Assembly (NCBI RefSeq): GCF_963676685.1
Contig: NC_092356.1
Coordinates: 41,565,601-41,629,600 of the forward strand
DNA: 64,000 nt
Direction of reading: 5' to 3'
Origin: Mytilus edulis
Lineage: Eukaryota > Mollusca > Bivalvia > Mytilida > Mytilidae
The notes beneath the pieces are model-generated. The model worked only from the letters and a program-made list of their open reading frames with translations. It had not been told where the DNA came from and ran no database searches. Of the stretch, positions 12,070 to 23,620 are shown piece after piece. A program made the translations under genes and the position numbers. Numbering within the stretch: position 1 is the stretch's first letter; each line of letters opens with the position of its first letter.

Positions 12070-13218
12070 TTAGTAAACATTTTCAATATCAAGCAAGAAA
12101 GCATCACCGCTTTCTTTATTACACACTAATAGACTATTATTCGTTTTGTCGTAATGTATTCCGATTGGATCTTTCAGTCCATTTGATTCATTGAGCAGTT
12201 CTCTATGATGTTTCCCATCAGGGGAGATAACTAAGACATTATGAGAAGAACTACCAACCACGTATACATTGCCATCATTGTCAGTTGTTACACCCATGGG
12301 CCATTCCAGTTTTCTGTCTTCGAACTCCCACAGAACCAATCCCGTAAAGTCACAACAATATAATAAATTTTTCTCTAAATCAGTGACAAATAATTTTTCG
12401 TCCGTGGCTGCTATGTACCCTATATCTGCTGTCGGACTAGGAACACGCCTTAATGTCTTTCCTGTTAAGTCCATTTCTTCTATCTTTTCATCAAAACCGA
12501 CATACAGCAGTTCATTCCGGTAAGCAACTTGGAAACACATTCCATCCACTTCAATTTTATTTTTTACCTCCCCCGTTGCAACACAGATAATCTCAACGTA
12601 ATGCCCATTTGGAAACGTCACTGCAACAGTTTCATCATCTATGGCCGACAATCCATTCGCGTTTCCGGTAAGCGTGATATTTCTGATATTTCCGTCCGCC
12701 TCCCTGATAACTAAACCGGTATTACGATTTATGAATATATATTTGTCTTTGAATGTGATGCAGTCTGTTATCCATATATCAGCATTTGACTCTTTTATTT
12801 TTAATCGTTCTCTCAATGTTACGTGAAAAGAGAGAGGCAACGTAATGATAGACCTATTTCCATATCCATGTTTATTATCTGCAAAATAATACCAGTGGTG
12901 ATCATAAACAAACAATGCTTACAGAGCAAATTAAATGTTCTCTTATATCTTAGTAAAAAAAACCCAAGAAACACACATGAACATATTAAAGTTGTAATTT
13001 ATAATAATGAATTTGTTTGATTGTCAGATTATAAGAGATGACGGGTATACTTCAATGAGACAATAATTTAACCCAACGATAAAAATAGCAAAAAAACATC
13101 GATATAGCAACCAAACTTATTGCGTACGGCATGGATTTGTGTCAACTAGAAGTTCATATTTACCTTTTATTTTCCGAACGGGAGAATTAGTTTCCACTTT
13201 TGTATTAGAACATCCCAT
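12070..13218 (-). CDS. TRIM-type NHL-like beta-propeller protein with a predicted N-myristoylation signal (2 exons)
   Basis: Exon 1 is 13218-13164 and exon 2 is 12917-12070; the 246-bp intron is GT-AG and the frame joins (18 codons plus one base, then two bases) to give 300 residues. Residues about 40-300 resemble the C-terminal NHL-like propeller of the many molluscan TRIM2/3/71-like proteins, with strand motifs such as GVTTDNDGNVYVVGSSSHNV and, near the end, GIHYDKTNNSLLVCN. RING, B-box and coiled coil are absent. The start is well supported: an in-frame TAG lies four codons upstream, the ATG context is AGAATGG, and the exon carries a good acceptor at about 13275, implying a non-coding upstream exon. 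The peptide MGCSNTKVETNSPVRKIK fits the N-myristoylation rule (Gly2, Thr6, Lys7) with Cys3 for palmitoylation. I infer a membrane-tethered scaffold rather than a ubiquitin ligase. It could also be a decayed TRIM paralogue, but 300 open codons argue against that. Confidence 0.83.
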
Positions 13219-13483
13219 TCTGCATGACTACCAATATCATTTGTTTTCAGGAAGATTATGAAGGATATCTCCCTGTAAACAAAATAGTCAATTAAAATAT
13301 GTAGAATGGACAAATGAAACATTATTACAAATCTCAATTTTGTCGTTTTAAAAATTTGGGCGCTCAGAAATAGAAGATGTGATAGGATTGTAAAAGAGAA
13401 AGACATTTTCCTTATTATAATATCCAGTCTTTCAATAGCTATAGGGAATATCCGAGACTTAAGAAATCATCGAAAACACTACC

Positions 13484-13867
13484 AAGTCAGTAATAAGGTT
13501 ATATCACAGGTACCGATTACAATACACGACTAAGTCAGTAATAAGGTTATATCACAGGTACCCATTACAATACACTACTAAGTCAGTAAAAAGGTTATAT
13601 CACAGGTACCCATTACAATACACTACTAAGTCAGTAATAAGGTTATATCACAGGTACCCATTACAATACACTACCAAGTCAGTAATAAGGTTATATCACA
13701 GGTACCCATTACAATACACTACTAAGTCAGTAATAAGGTTATATTACAGGTACCCATTACAATACACTACCAAGTCAGTAATAAGGTTATATTACAGGTA
13801 CCCATTACAATACACTACCAAGTCAGTAATAAGGTTATATTACAGGTACCTATTACAATACACAAAA
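13484..13867. repeat. 48-bp tandem array, about eight copies
   Basis: Units begin AAGTCAGTAATAAGGTTAT at 13484, 13532, 13580, 13628, 13676, 13724, 13772 and 13820, an exact 48-bp period with a few substitutions. It lies just upstream of the propeller gene's first coding exon. Units are contiguous, with no unique spacers, so it is a minisatellite. Confidence 0.95.
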
Positions 13868-13965
13868 ACCATATCGGCTAAGTACACCAAAATGAGATAA
13901 CGTTTTAGAATGATTAATTTAGGACACATACTAACAAAATACCAGTTATGTAGTGCGATTGTCTA

Positions 13966-15246
13966 CGCTAAAAAGGCGATAGTGTCAGACGCTAAAGTGC
14001 GATGGTTGTTTGTTTTTTTTAAATGCAATCAGACTACACGCTAAAGTGCGATAGTGTGCTACGCTAAAGTACGATGGTATATTACAAACTGAAGTGCGTT
14101 GGTTTACATGCTAAAGTGCGATGGTGTAACGGGAATGGGGTTCAGGCAATGTCTTTTGTTTTTTGCTGTGTTAATATTAGTTTTTGTATATCGTTTATAA
14201 ATTATGTCGTTGTTTTTCTCTTTTGAAATGTTGTACACGAATTATTATGTGGTTTATATAACTTGCTATTCGACTAGAGCCGAGACTCTACGTCATAGGT
14301 CATAAAAGTTATCAAGTGCGCACATCATCAACATTTTGTGCTTGGTGAATAACTGTTTCATTGAAATCTTCTTATTTGTTTTTTTGTTTGTTGATTATTT
14401 TTTCTGAATAAATCAGTCTGTTATTTTTCTCGTAGCAATTGTTTTGCAATGGTCGTTCTGATTACCTTTACTCTTTAAAAACTACTATCTGCTGGGTTAG
14501 CCATACGATGAACTATAGTTAATAACTTCCAATCTTAAATCAAGATTAGTCTCATCGGCAGTCATATTATTGCTTGGTAGGTCACTGTCTTGTTGACGAA
14601 TATCCACCTCTTTCACAGACAAAACAATACATATTGTACAACAATATTCAGGGTACAGAATAATTCAATTAGAATGTTAAAAAGTAGCTTTTATTTCAAG
14701 CAAGTTAAATACATTCGATTAAAAACATAGAAGGAGTTTCTAAATCAAATTTGGACGAATTAAAATACTTTGACACTTGGTGTATTTTGACTTTTTCGCT
14801 CTCTATAACGGTATGCACCTTCCCCTTACTGTCGTCAGTTTTCTATGTTGATGAGAAGTCCTTTTATCCACTATCCTGACAGAAAAACGTTTGTCCGCAC
14901 CGACACAGCGAGTTCAAAGGTTTTGTTACTGTGGGTGATTTAGTTGAAACAAACTCCTCTGCATACAAAGTCTTCTAAATGTATATCACCGACTAAAATG
15001 TTTTGTTTCATTTGTATCTCTTTTCTTGTCTTGAAAAAAACTTTCATCTCCACAAATATTCTCGTTTACCGGGATGTCAATTTTTATATGTTCAAACGGT
15101 TTTTATAGCGGCATACTGCGAACGTCCACACTTTCGCGAACAACACGCATTCGCGGAAAAACGTACTTTAACGTGCCGTGGCATCGCACTTTAGCGAATA
15201 CCATCGCACTTTAGCGTGACCATCGCACTTTAGCGTCCTCATTGCA
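13966..15246. mobile_element. Foldback-like element with ends made of iterated short motifs
   Basis: Near the left end the motif GCTAAAGTGCGATGG and variants recur at about 13971, 13992, 14039, 14060, 14086 and 14109. Near the right end the reverse complement CCATCGCACTTTAGC recurs at about 15184, 15203, 15222 and 15239. Oppositely oriented arrays of 17-21-bp units bracketing about 1 kb resemble foldback elements. The middle has no transposase that I can recognise, and target duplications were not found. Confidence 0.6.
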
Positions 15247-15589
15247 CTTTAGAGTCCTTCATATATATTGCATTTTTTCATTGGTAAGTGTAAACATGTA
15301 TTTATTAACTATCGATAGCACATGGGTTTATTGTTATATTGGGAACATATGTTTATGTTTACAATAATATTTAAATTATTTTAGCATAACAATAAGTCAC
15401 CCTAACAAAGTTAATCGTTTAAAGTTCTTTGTATGATAGCACGGTCTGGTCAAACATTTGAAATTCGAAGATGTATAAGTACCGAAAATCGTTGAAGAGC
15501 TATATGTTAAAAATACCTAAAATAAATAGCCAAATTCATCTGAAGCCAACTTTGCCTGAGGGAGTTGACCTTAGTTTCATAATAATTTC

Positions 15590-15905
15590 AAAATTTATTG
15601 ACGGACAATTTTAGTAAAGTTTGTTTAATCATGTCAGTACCGAAGCACTGATATAAATTTACTGTTTACAAATTTTTGATTTTTTTTTAAATACTAAGGC
15701 TTTTCTACCTCAGGCATAGATTACCTTAGCTGTATTTGGCAAAACTTTTAGGAATTTTGGTCCTCAATGCTCTTCAATTTCGTACTTTATTTGGCCTTTT
15801 AACTTTTTTGGATTCGAGCGTCACTGATGAGTCTTTTGTAGACGAAACGCGCGTCTGGCGTATATACTAAATTTAGTCCTGGTATCTATGATGAGTTTAT
15901 TCATA
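15590..15905 (+). repeat. Dispersed mussel repeat, family D
   Basis: Block order: CTACCTCAGGCATAGATTAC, TTTTAGGAATTTTGGTCCTC, ACTGATGAGTCTTTTGTAGA, then CGAAACGCGCGTCTGGCGTA. Further copies are at 17165, 25755 and (inverted) 34838. It is non-coding. Confidence 0.85.
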
Positions 15906-15909
15906 CCTT

Positions 15910-16955
15910 GACCATTCGAAGCTCAGTCTTAGTGCAGTGAAGTTTTCCCCCTCCTCCCCCCTGTGTACATGTTTTGTATAAGCTTATAATATTGTAAATG
16001 CATTATGTTTTTTTCTGCAGATGTTAAAAAGAACATTATGAAAATATGTTTTTGTGATATGAATGATTCTATTTCATTATTTTTCATTGTAGATATGTTT
16101 GTAAGACATGTATGCTGCAGCGGTCTTAGTGTGCTGGCAAAGTGATTTGAGGACAGGCGAATTATTTGATAATAAAACTTTGCTGCACTCGTCTAGGCGA
16201 GCTGTTTCCCATAGATATGTGTTTGAGTTTTTGGTTCATAAATACTTTATTTGCGTTTGAGGGCACGAATAAGAAAATAATAAGTATATATGTATACATT
16301 GTGTGTTGCTATTCACTTGAAATTTATACGATACATTTCTACAAATCAGTACTCTAAATAATATATTTACAATAGTGGTTCAAACAGTAAACTTAAGCTA
16401 TACTTACATTCACTTTTTAAATGTTTTCCAACATACCCATTATTCTATTACTGTGAATCAAATGACTAGACAAGCTCTACTACCTTAAAACAAAAGGGTT
16501 AATATACCATAAATGATTCAATACAATTAGTTGTGTCTAACAATTATAAAAACTGTACATGATTGTTATGCATTGAAAATACCTATACTTTCCATATCCA
16601 CGTTGCAAACTAAGATGAATACATTTTGTTCGCTTTGTTCCGACTATGTCATGAAAATTTGACACTGTAAATACAGCAACGGATGTGTTTTCTATCACCA
16701 TAACATATCGGGTACTTTAAAGTCTTTATTAATATTTTTACAATGTCTTTTGAAACAAGTCTTTCACAACTATTTGTTACATAACATTTTCACTTAGATA
16801 TTTATCATATTCTGATCTTATGTAACAGTCAATTTAAGCCTTCGTCGGCTGCAACACAATATTCTTGTTATTGCTCCAATATCCCTATACTTAGGTTTCT
16901 TTATTTTATAAAGCTCTTTAAATTTGAAACTGTCATCAAAGTGAGAGGGTTAGGG
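15910..16955. other. AT-rich spacer
   Basis: No repeat family or exon recognised. Confidence 0.35.
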
Positions 16956-16959
16956 CTAT

Positions 16960-17150
16960 AAAACCAGGTTTAATCCACCATTTTCTACATTTGAAAATGC
17001 TTGTACCAAGTCATGAATATTACAATTCTTGTTCATTCGTTTTTGATGTGTTTTGTTATTTGATTTTGCCATGTGATTATGGACTTTCCGAATTGATTTT
17101 CCTCTAAGTTTACTACTTTTGTGATTTTACTTTTTGTTATTAATTGGTGG
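16960..17150 (+). repeat. Family B piece, opposite orientation to 7560
   Basis: Contains AAAACCAGGTTTAATCCACC near 16960, GTACCAAGTCATGAATATT and a GATTATGGACTTTCC block, matching the inverse of the 7560 copy. Confidence 0.6.
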
Positions 17151-17164
17151 TGACATACATAATT

Positions 17165-17372
17165 GGCTTTCTACCTCAGGTATAGATTACTTTAGCTGGA
17201 TTTGGCAAAACTTTTAGGAATTTTGGACCTCCATGTCCTTCAACTTCGTTCTTTATTTGGCCTTTTTAACTTTTTTGGATTCGAGCATCACTGATGAGTC
17301 TTTTGAAGACGAAACGCGCGTCTGGCGTATATACAAAATTTAGGCCTGGTATCTATGATGAGTTTATTTCTA
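17165..17372 (+). repeat. Family D copy
   Basis: Nearly identical to 15695-15902 over about 200 bp, including CGAAACGCGCGTCTGGCGTA. Confidence 0.85.
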
Positions 17373-17399
17373 TTATCATAAATTCAATGCTAGTACGAG

Positions 17400-19080
17400 C
17401 CTGAATAATGCCTCCGAAAAAAGTAAGAGCAAGACGGTCAACGGCTGCTTATATCGGTCCTTCCCCAAGCATAGCATAGATGGCTTTTTTGCTGCTCTGT
17501 TTGGCAGTCCCTTTGTTTGTCTACGAACCTAATCAATCTAGCTTGAGTATGTCAGTTTTTGTATAGTTCATTATCTCTTTAACATACAAGCACATAGGAA
17601 TTGCATAAGTTTGCCATGTTTAATTGCAACTACTGGTGACATTCCATTACGTGGATGAATGCTTGTTTCTAACATTGCGTAGACAGTTGACCTATCTTCA
17701 ATGTTTAATTATTTTTGAAGTCTCTGACTAGTCCTAGATGGTATGTTTCTGACTTTTGCTCTATATTTTTATTTTCAAGCTGAACAAAGATATTTTCACA
17801 TTTTGGTGTTATCGGCACTTTACTAGTATCTGACTATTTGGATTTATTGTGACAAGGTCTTTTTTTGTGGTATCATGTACACTATCTAATTAGGATTGCA
17901 TCGCATGCTTATGACTAGGTAGTAGTGCTTAGTCGTCAGTGCAAGTTTGTGCCACTACACTTATGTTGCCTATTGTTGCCCCTTAATCATCTTAGATACT
18001 GTTGTAACTACAATCTCCTTCCCTTTCATAAATGTGACCTACCGCATTAGACTATTTATCGTTTTTTTTTTATAAAATGAGCAAAACGACGGGTGTCACA
18101 TATGGAGCAGTATCTGCTTACCCTTTCGGAACACCTGATATCACCCCTATTGATGGGGTTCGTGTTGCTTATTCTTTAATTTTCTATGTTGTGTACTATT
18201 GTTTGTTTGTCTTTTTTTAATTTTTAGCCATGGCGTTGTCAGTTTATTTTCGATTTATGAGTATGACTGTTCCTCTGGTATCTTTCGTCCCTCTTTCGTA
18301 TCTTTTGTAGGGTATCGTTGAAAGCTTTAATCTTTGACTTACTCTATAGTCTCTGTTTAAACTGCTGTGACTTTACTTTAACTTTAACTGTAACGTGTTT
18401 ATATATGTTTTCCTTAAAATCTAGGTGTCGTGACACAGTTAATGAAAGAGTATTTCATGATCAAATGTGTCAAAAGCTTTTTGTTGATAATGTCATGAGA
18501 ACAAGTAGTGCAAGTATTTCTTTATAGTAGGCTACACATTGAGTTACAATAAAGGCTGCATTAAGTGAGGATGAATTTTTGGTAAATGCATGTTGAAAAT
18601 TCCTTTGTTGTGGTAGAGGCTTGGGTTCTATTCTGTCTTAAAGTATACTTTCAATCAATGTGAAGAAGGAGTTTGTCACTGTTATGCCTATGTAGTTTTC
18701 GGGATGTCTCTGATCTTTCTCACTCTTGAGAATATTAGTTAACACACCTTCTTTCGGGGTTGAAGGAACATACTTTCTGTAAAAATAAGGTTAATAATGT
18801 TAATGATGTATTATAGTAGTTCACTTGGTATATTTTTTAGGTGTTCAACTGATATTCCATCGGATCCTGGACTCTTTCCAGTTTTCAACTTTTGAATGGA
18901 TGATGTTACTTCCTCTTCATATGTTTGTTTTATTTCTACGTTCCTACTGATTACTATTTGCTTAATCATTTCATTCTGCATAGAGGCAAGTTTGAGCTTC
19001 TTGTTGTTGTTATTAGTTTCATCGTCAGTTTGGAGATTTTTGTACAGACCTTGAAGTAGTTTTTCCATCCTGCCAGTATA
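17400..19080 (-). pseudogene. LINE-type reverse transcriptase relic, broken and interrupted
   Basis: On the minus strand 19068-18811 encodes an 85-residue piece with EEEVTSSIQKLKTGKSPGSD, the typical start of a non-LTR reverse transcriptase palm. Downstream pieces in shifting frames follow: VPSTPKEGVLTN-like, ENYIGITVTNSFF-like and FDTFDHEILFH, which corresponds to the first catalytic block. 17750-17400 adds C-terminal pieces (STVYAMLETSIHPRNGMSP and similar). A Penelope-type 3' tail at 17998-18320 splits the element. Stops and frameshifts show it is dead. The exact clade was not determined. Confidence 0.7.
17998..18320 (+). repeat. Penelope-like 3' tail (family P) inside the LINE relic
   Basis: Matches 5377-5690 in the same orientation (CTCCTTCCCTTTCATAAATG, GCCATGGCGTTGTCAGTTTA, GGTATCTTTCGTCCCTC). 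LINE coding pieces on both sides indicate that it inserted later. Confidence 0.65.
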
Positions 19081-19389
19081 TCTTCAGGTTCTGACTGGTC
19101 TTTTGTATAATTCTCATATTCATAACCCCTAAGTTGCACACGTCTTAATACTAGTAGTCTTTTTGTTGCTTTACCATTTTACTGCTTTTTCCCTCATTGT
19201 TAAGCCTATCTGATTTTCATTCGAAAAATACTATTTTGGAATGTTTTGAAGCCTGACTGATTTCGTCGTTCGAAATTAAGTTTTTAACTGTTTTTGAAAT
19301 TCCTGTAATTCGGAATGGCTTCATTTCCCACCGTTTGTAATATGTTTGTTGACTTATCCATTTCTTCAGCCGATTGTTTATGTTAATTT

Positions 19390-21510
19390 AGTTAAAGACT
19401 TTCCTGTACCTGCACGGTAGGTTAAGTGTCCGGCTAGGATCGTGTTTTTTTCGAATGATTCTGCCCTTTTTTCGAGTGTAGTTCGGGCTTTTTCGAATGA
19501 AGAAAGAAGTGATAAAGTCAATTTTAAAACTGTTAATTCGTAACTATAATAGTTTTTTACATGACTACCCAACTTATTTTGATTGCTAAACATGTTTTGA
19601 TTAAAAATCACAATTTCCTTGTTTCTAACAAAAGAAAACAGTGTTTATATTGGTGCGGGCTTTTTGGAGAGAAACTGTGAAATGGTCCGGGTTTTTTTTT
19701 TTTTAAAGAAAAATGTGATAAAAAAATATTTTTAACTTGAAAAAAATAACTTTTTCTTGTTTATAAACATAATCAAGTGAATGACAATATCATATCTTCC
19801 CAACAAATCACAAAACCATATTGTTAGGGTGACCAAAATGAACCTTTTTTTATTCAATTCTGTTCTGTAAACGTTCTATCACAACTTTCCCGTATCTAAT
19901 TAGAAATTATTGGATCCTTTATAAAAAGGTATATTTTATAAATTTTAGATTTTATTTTTTGAGTTATTGGATTTAATTAAACAATAGAGCCTATGCCCCT
20001 CACTTTGGTATATGTGCTGCAGTGCATAGTAACCAAAGACACTCTTCAACTTTGAAGACAAGAAATTCATGGCAAAATTCTCTGTTTTGGTTATGGTGAA
20101 TTGCTTGTAATTCTTACTTTACTGAACATTTTTGCTGTTTACAGTTATCTCTATCTATAATGAACTTGGTCCAGTAGATTCAGAGGCAATGTTTTTTTTT
20201 AAAAGTCAATGGACGACGAAGACGGACAGCGACGAACGACAAGTGATTGGAAAATCTCACTTGACCCTTCTGGGACAGTTGAGCTTAAAAGGGGTGATTT
20301 TTTACAGTTTTCAGACAATATTTTTAACGTGCTTTAAGAAGGTTTCACGAAACATTGGTGACTGGTTTACATAGATTAAGGTTAGTTTTTCATAAATTTT
20401 TGATGACATTGAGAAATTATTTATAGGTTTAAAAACAAGTGAGAACGGATATCGCTTGGTATCAACTCTAGTTTTTCAATTTCAATAAAATACGGCGAGT
20501 TTATTCTATTTGAATTTAATATCAAATAATTAAATATCAAACGGTATCCAATTCTTACAAATAGTTAAACCTATTCGTAGTAAAGTGGGCAATACTCTCA
20601 TTGTGTTAAATCAAAAATTAGGCAAATCCTTCAAACGAAATATACATCGTCTTAACCTTTGAAGGTCATCAATGACCTAACAAATAGCCAATATTATACC
20701 GTAATATCATCTCATGCTTCTGGATAAGAATCAAATTAACGCAGATTTTCGTATCACTTTTTCGATTCACACTCTGTTCAGCTTAACACACTATATGTAC
20801 GAACGTCTCATCCACATTGTATATGCTGAATTAGATTGTTGGCATAATAAAAATATAATGAATATGTAATTTATAGAAAGTGAAAAACAACAATATAAAC
20901 AATGGTGTTTACATGTATAAAGTTTAATCGTAGTGAACCATTATCAAACTGATGAATGCATTTGTTTCGTGCCTTAAAAGGTACTTAATTTGAACTCTTT
21001 TTTACTGTTTTTAAACGTAAATACACTGACATTTAACATTTTAAGCTTTGGAAATTTGCATTATCACCGGATACATAAACATGAATTTACTCAATTTAGT
21101 CTCAAAATGTCGTTTTCAATGCGTTACAGGAATTTCTGTATATCTATGGATATAAGGATTCCATGTATGCATTTTATCGACATTTGCATCGGTATGTGTA
21201 TAAAATTGTCTTTATTCTGTTCTTTCGAATATAAGCATTGTAAGGCAAAATTCAACTTTTTTAACCAAATTTTAATCAGATTGATAATGTATTTTATATC
21301 TTTAATATTAACACATCTTGTATATCCTTGTATGTTAAACACAAGTTTCCATATCACGTCTTGTCAGAAGTGAAGTCTATTTGTTTACTTTTTTTGTTCA
21401 TAATCACTCAAAAAAAGGTGGTGACACTCGAAAAGCCCGATCAAATCACTCGAAAAACCACGATCCTAGCCGGACACTATACCTACCAAGACCTGTATCA
21501 CCTACCCCTT
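19390..21510. repeat. Inverted pair of short repeats 2 kb apart
   Basis: 19390-19515 and 21410-21510 are inverted relatives sharing GTGTCCGGCTAGGATCGTG and nearby TTTTTCGAGTG / CGGGCTTTTTCGA motifs. The interval is AT-rich, with a family E fragment at 20110-20310 and otherwise nothing recognised. This could be one element with inverted ends or two insertions. Confidence 0.45.
20110..20310 (-). repeat. Family E fragment
   Basis: Joins AACATTTTTGCTGTTTACAG directly to GACGACGAAGACGGACAGCG and a CTCACTTGACCCTTCTGGG end block. These are found far apart in the full elements at 28993 and 40567, so this copy has a large internal deletion. Confidence 0.6.
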
Positions 21511-21519
21511 TAAAGTCCC

Positions 21520-22185
21520 AGTTTTCCATCGGACGTGACTGCGTATTTATACAACCCCGCAAATCCAAGCTGACGGCATTGTTTAGCATGGATGACCAAG
21601 CGGGAGAGGTGAAATCTATAAGATGGCCATATTTCTTTACCCTAATTAACCTTTTGGTGGCGACAAGCTCAGAAAGACAATATATTTGTAGGATCTACGT
21701 TACACAATATCGGCATGACGGGGACATTTGGGTATAGCTATATACAATTTTCAACCAAATATTTGTAGTTACTGTTATAAGACATGATATCTGAACTCAG
21801 TTAGAAGCTAACCATTTACAGTCTTAGTAGATTGTAGTTTGCGTAAATATACATAGCAAATCTTCCGTTTGAACCCCTCTTGAACAACCAGAGACATACA
21901 TGAAGGAGTAAAAAAAAACGCTTTCTTGTATAAGTAACAAGTATACAACGCTTTCATATTTGGTTTCACAGTGTAGACTCGCTGTTGCGATCGTTAACCA
22001 GGTACTAATCTCATTAATTAGTAGAAATAAATTTGGTTATTCAACATGATGTCTCAGTATTTAAATAAACAAAAAGAATCAATAATGTCCACATTCTACT
22101 GGTATTGTATCGTTTTTAGTTCATCGGTGCTTTTTCTGTGCTGGTTTTTATTGTAACTTCTGTTGTGTAATTTGTTAATCTACTG
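21520..22185. other. Unassigned stretch
   Basis: A 118-residue open frame (21381-21737) begins inside the inverted repeat ending at 21510 and shows no recognisable domain. I treat it as repeat-derived. Nothing else is seen to about 22700 apart from a weak family A front block near 22190-22330. Confidence 0.3.
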
Positions 22186-22727
22186 ATACTGGGAGGGTTG
22201 ATATCTCACAAAATGAGTTTAACCTCCCCTTTTCCGAGACATACACATTTTGAAATGTCCGTCCAAAATCAGGAACCTCGTCAGCCATATTTTAATGCAT
22301 TTCTTTTCTAGATCATTTTGTCTTCAAGTGTTACTGTTAAATTTATTCACAACTTTCTAGACCATTTACAAGCATACCAAAGGTATAATATCATGAATAC
22401 AAGAAGGGAAAACAAATATATATTACAATAGTTTTGATGTTAAGGATATCCACTTTCGATCCAGAATAGCTCATAAATGAAAACAAAAGGGAGATCAAAA
22501 TCATTTTTCGTAGAGTAACAGGCAGTCTACCTTATACAGAAAACGTAAGGAATGGCGACAAAGGGAGACGCATGAGAATAAAAACATAGTGAAAAACAAA
22601 TATCCTGTACGTAAAATAAAACTAGATGTGAAGCTTATTTCGATGAAATGAAAAGTCTTTTGGTGTATTTCTTAATGTCTGTTTTAAATTGCAATGAAAC
22701 GTAACAATACTAAACATTAATAATATA

Positions 22728-23369
22728 TTATTCTGTTGTGTGTCTCGAATGTCTCGATTGTAAACTACTTTCTCGCATGTCCACAGTTATGTGTTTACCG
22801 TGTCTGTCTACACGTATTTTGGGGTTCATTTTCTGTTTGAAAGCTTCATAAAACTCTGTAGTTTCCAAATTTCTGTCCGCAATGAAATTAGATTTAGTTT
22901 GACTTTGTTCAGTTAAAACTTTACGCAATATTTTCTGTACTCGGGTTGGATCAACTTGTCTGATTTTTCTTTCTATTTCTTTTTCAAAGTTCCTTCGATC
23001 GTACCCGCCATGATAGATTCTAATTTCTTGGGCGAAATGTCTTGCAGTTTTAGGAGACTGTACCCAAGGTCGTTTATATCCTCTTTTCTTAAGTGTGTCA
23101 AATTCTTTCGCTTGGTATTGATCGTTCAAAACACTTTCATAACCTTTTAATCGTTTGTGAGAGCGATCTGATCGTGTTAACATGCGATCAAGAATATTGC
23201 TTTTGAATCTTTCCTCCTTTTCAATTATTTTCTGCATTGTGTGAAGGCGTGCTTCTTCTAGCATATTAACCCTGTTAGCACGTGCTCGTGTCTTTGAGGT
23301 TATCTCATCAAGTCTTGAAAAAGTTACTTTCATATCATAAAATGGCTTTTTTATTTGGTTCCTTTTCAT
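22728..23369 (-). CDS. Uncharacterised basic, helix-rich protein (213 residues)
   Basis: An uninterrupted 642-bp frame begins MKRNQIKKPFYDMKVTF and ends HSRHTTE. The composition is rich in Lys, Arg, Glu and Gln, with long helix-favouring stretches (residues about 20-75, then 115-165) and one aromatic, proline-containing patch (RGYKRPWVQSPKTARHF, about 97-113). No signal peptide, membrane segment, zinc-binding cluster or known motif is seen. A clean acceptor (pyrimidine tract plus CAG) ends at 23394, 25 bp before the ATG and in frame with it, suggesting an upstream exon. The nearest upstream ATG exon candidate (23548) does not join in frame, so I take Met at 23369. The length, and the absence of repeat copies elsewhere in the window, favour a real gene. 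I do not recognise the family and assign no function. Confidence 0.7.
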   Translation of the reverse strand: MKRNQIKKPFYDMKVTFSRLDEITSKTRARANRVNMLEEARLHTMQKIIEKEERFKSNILDRMLTRSDRSHKRLKGYESVLNDQYQAKEFDTLKKRGYKRPWVQSPKTARHFAQEIRIYHGGYDRRNFEKEIERKIRQVDPTRVQKILRKVLTEQSQTKSNFIADRNLETTEFYEAFKQKMNPKIRVDRHGKHITVDMRESSLQSRHSRHTTE

Positions 23370-23569
23370 TTTGAATTTATTATCACCAACGTTCTGAAAA
23401 ATATAAACAGTAAACTAAGACAGGAATATAAACATACATTAAAATTATAGCAAAACGATAAAATCAATATCATTAATACTGATAATAGCCAAATTAGACA
23501 CCTATCTTTTTTTGATTTTGATCCTTGTCGTGTTTGAACACTGGACATAACGACGTATGTCCGATTCGA

Positions 23570-23620
23570 AAAAAAAAGCTAACCTTTCCGGGGCACCTGG
23601 CATCACTTTTTGTTTTGACG
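23570..23620 (+). repeat. Short family P fragment
   Basis: GCTAACCTTTCCGGGGCACCTGG resembles, block by block, the CTTACCCTTCCGGAGCACCT part of the Penelope tail; only about 50 bp remain. Confidence 0.4.

Noticed and set aside
12070-12915. Propeller frame taken as a complete single-exon gene starting at 12915
   Set aside because: The codon at 12915 is TTG, a stop lies two codons upstream, and a good acceptor plus an in-frame upstream exon explain the true start.
13167-13406. 79-residue reverse frame overlapping the first propeller exon
   Set aside because: It reads the exon in the wrong frame and crosses the acceptor near 13275.
13484-13867. Regular direct repeats that might suggest a CRISPR array
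   Set aside because: The 48-bp units are contiguous with no unique spacers, and the genome is animal.
21381-21737. 118-residue open frame
   Set aside because: It starts in an inverted repeat, has no domain and no splice context.
23366-23548. MSSVQTRQGSKSKK frame as first exon of the 213-residue gene
   Set aside because: None of its possible donors joins in frame to the acceptor at 23394.
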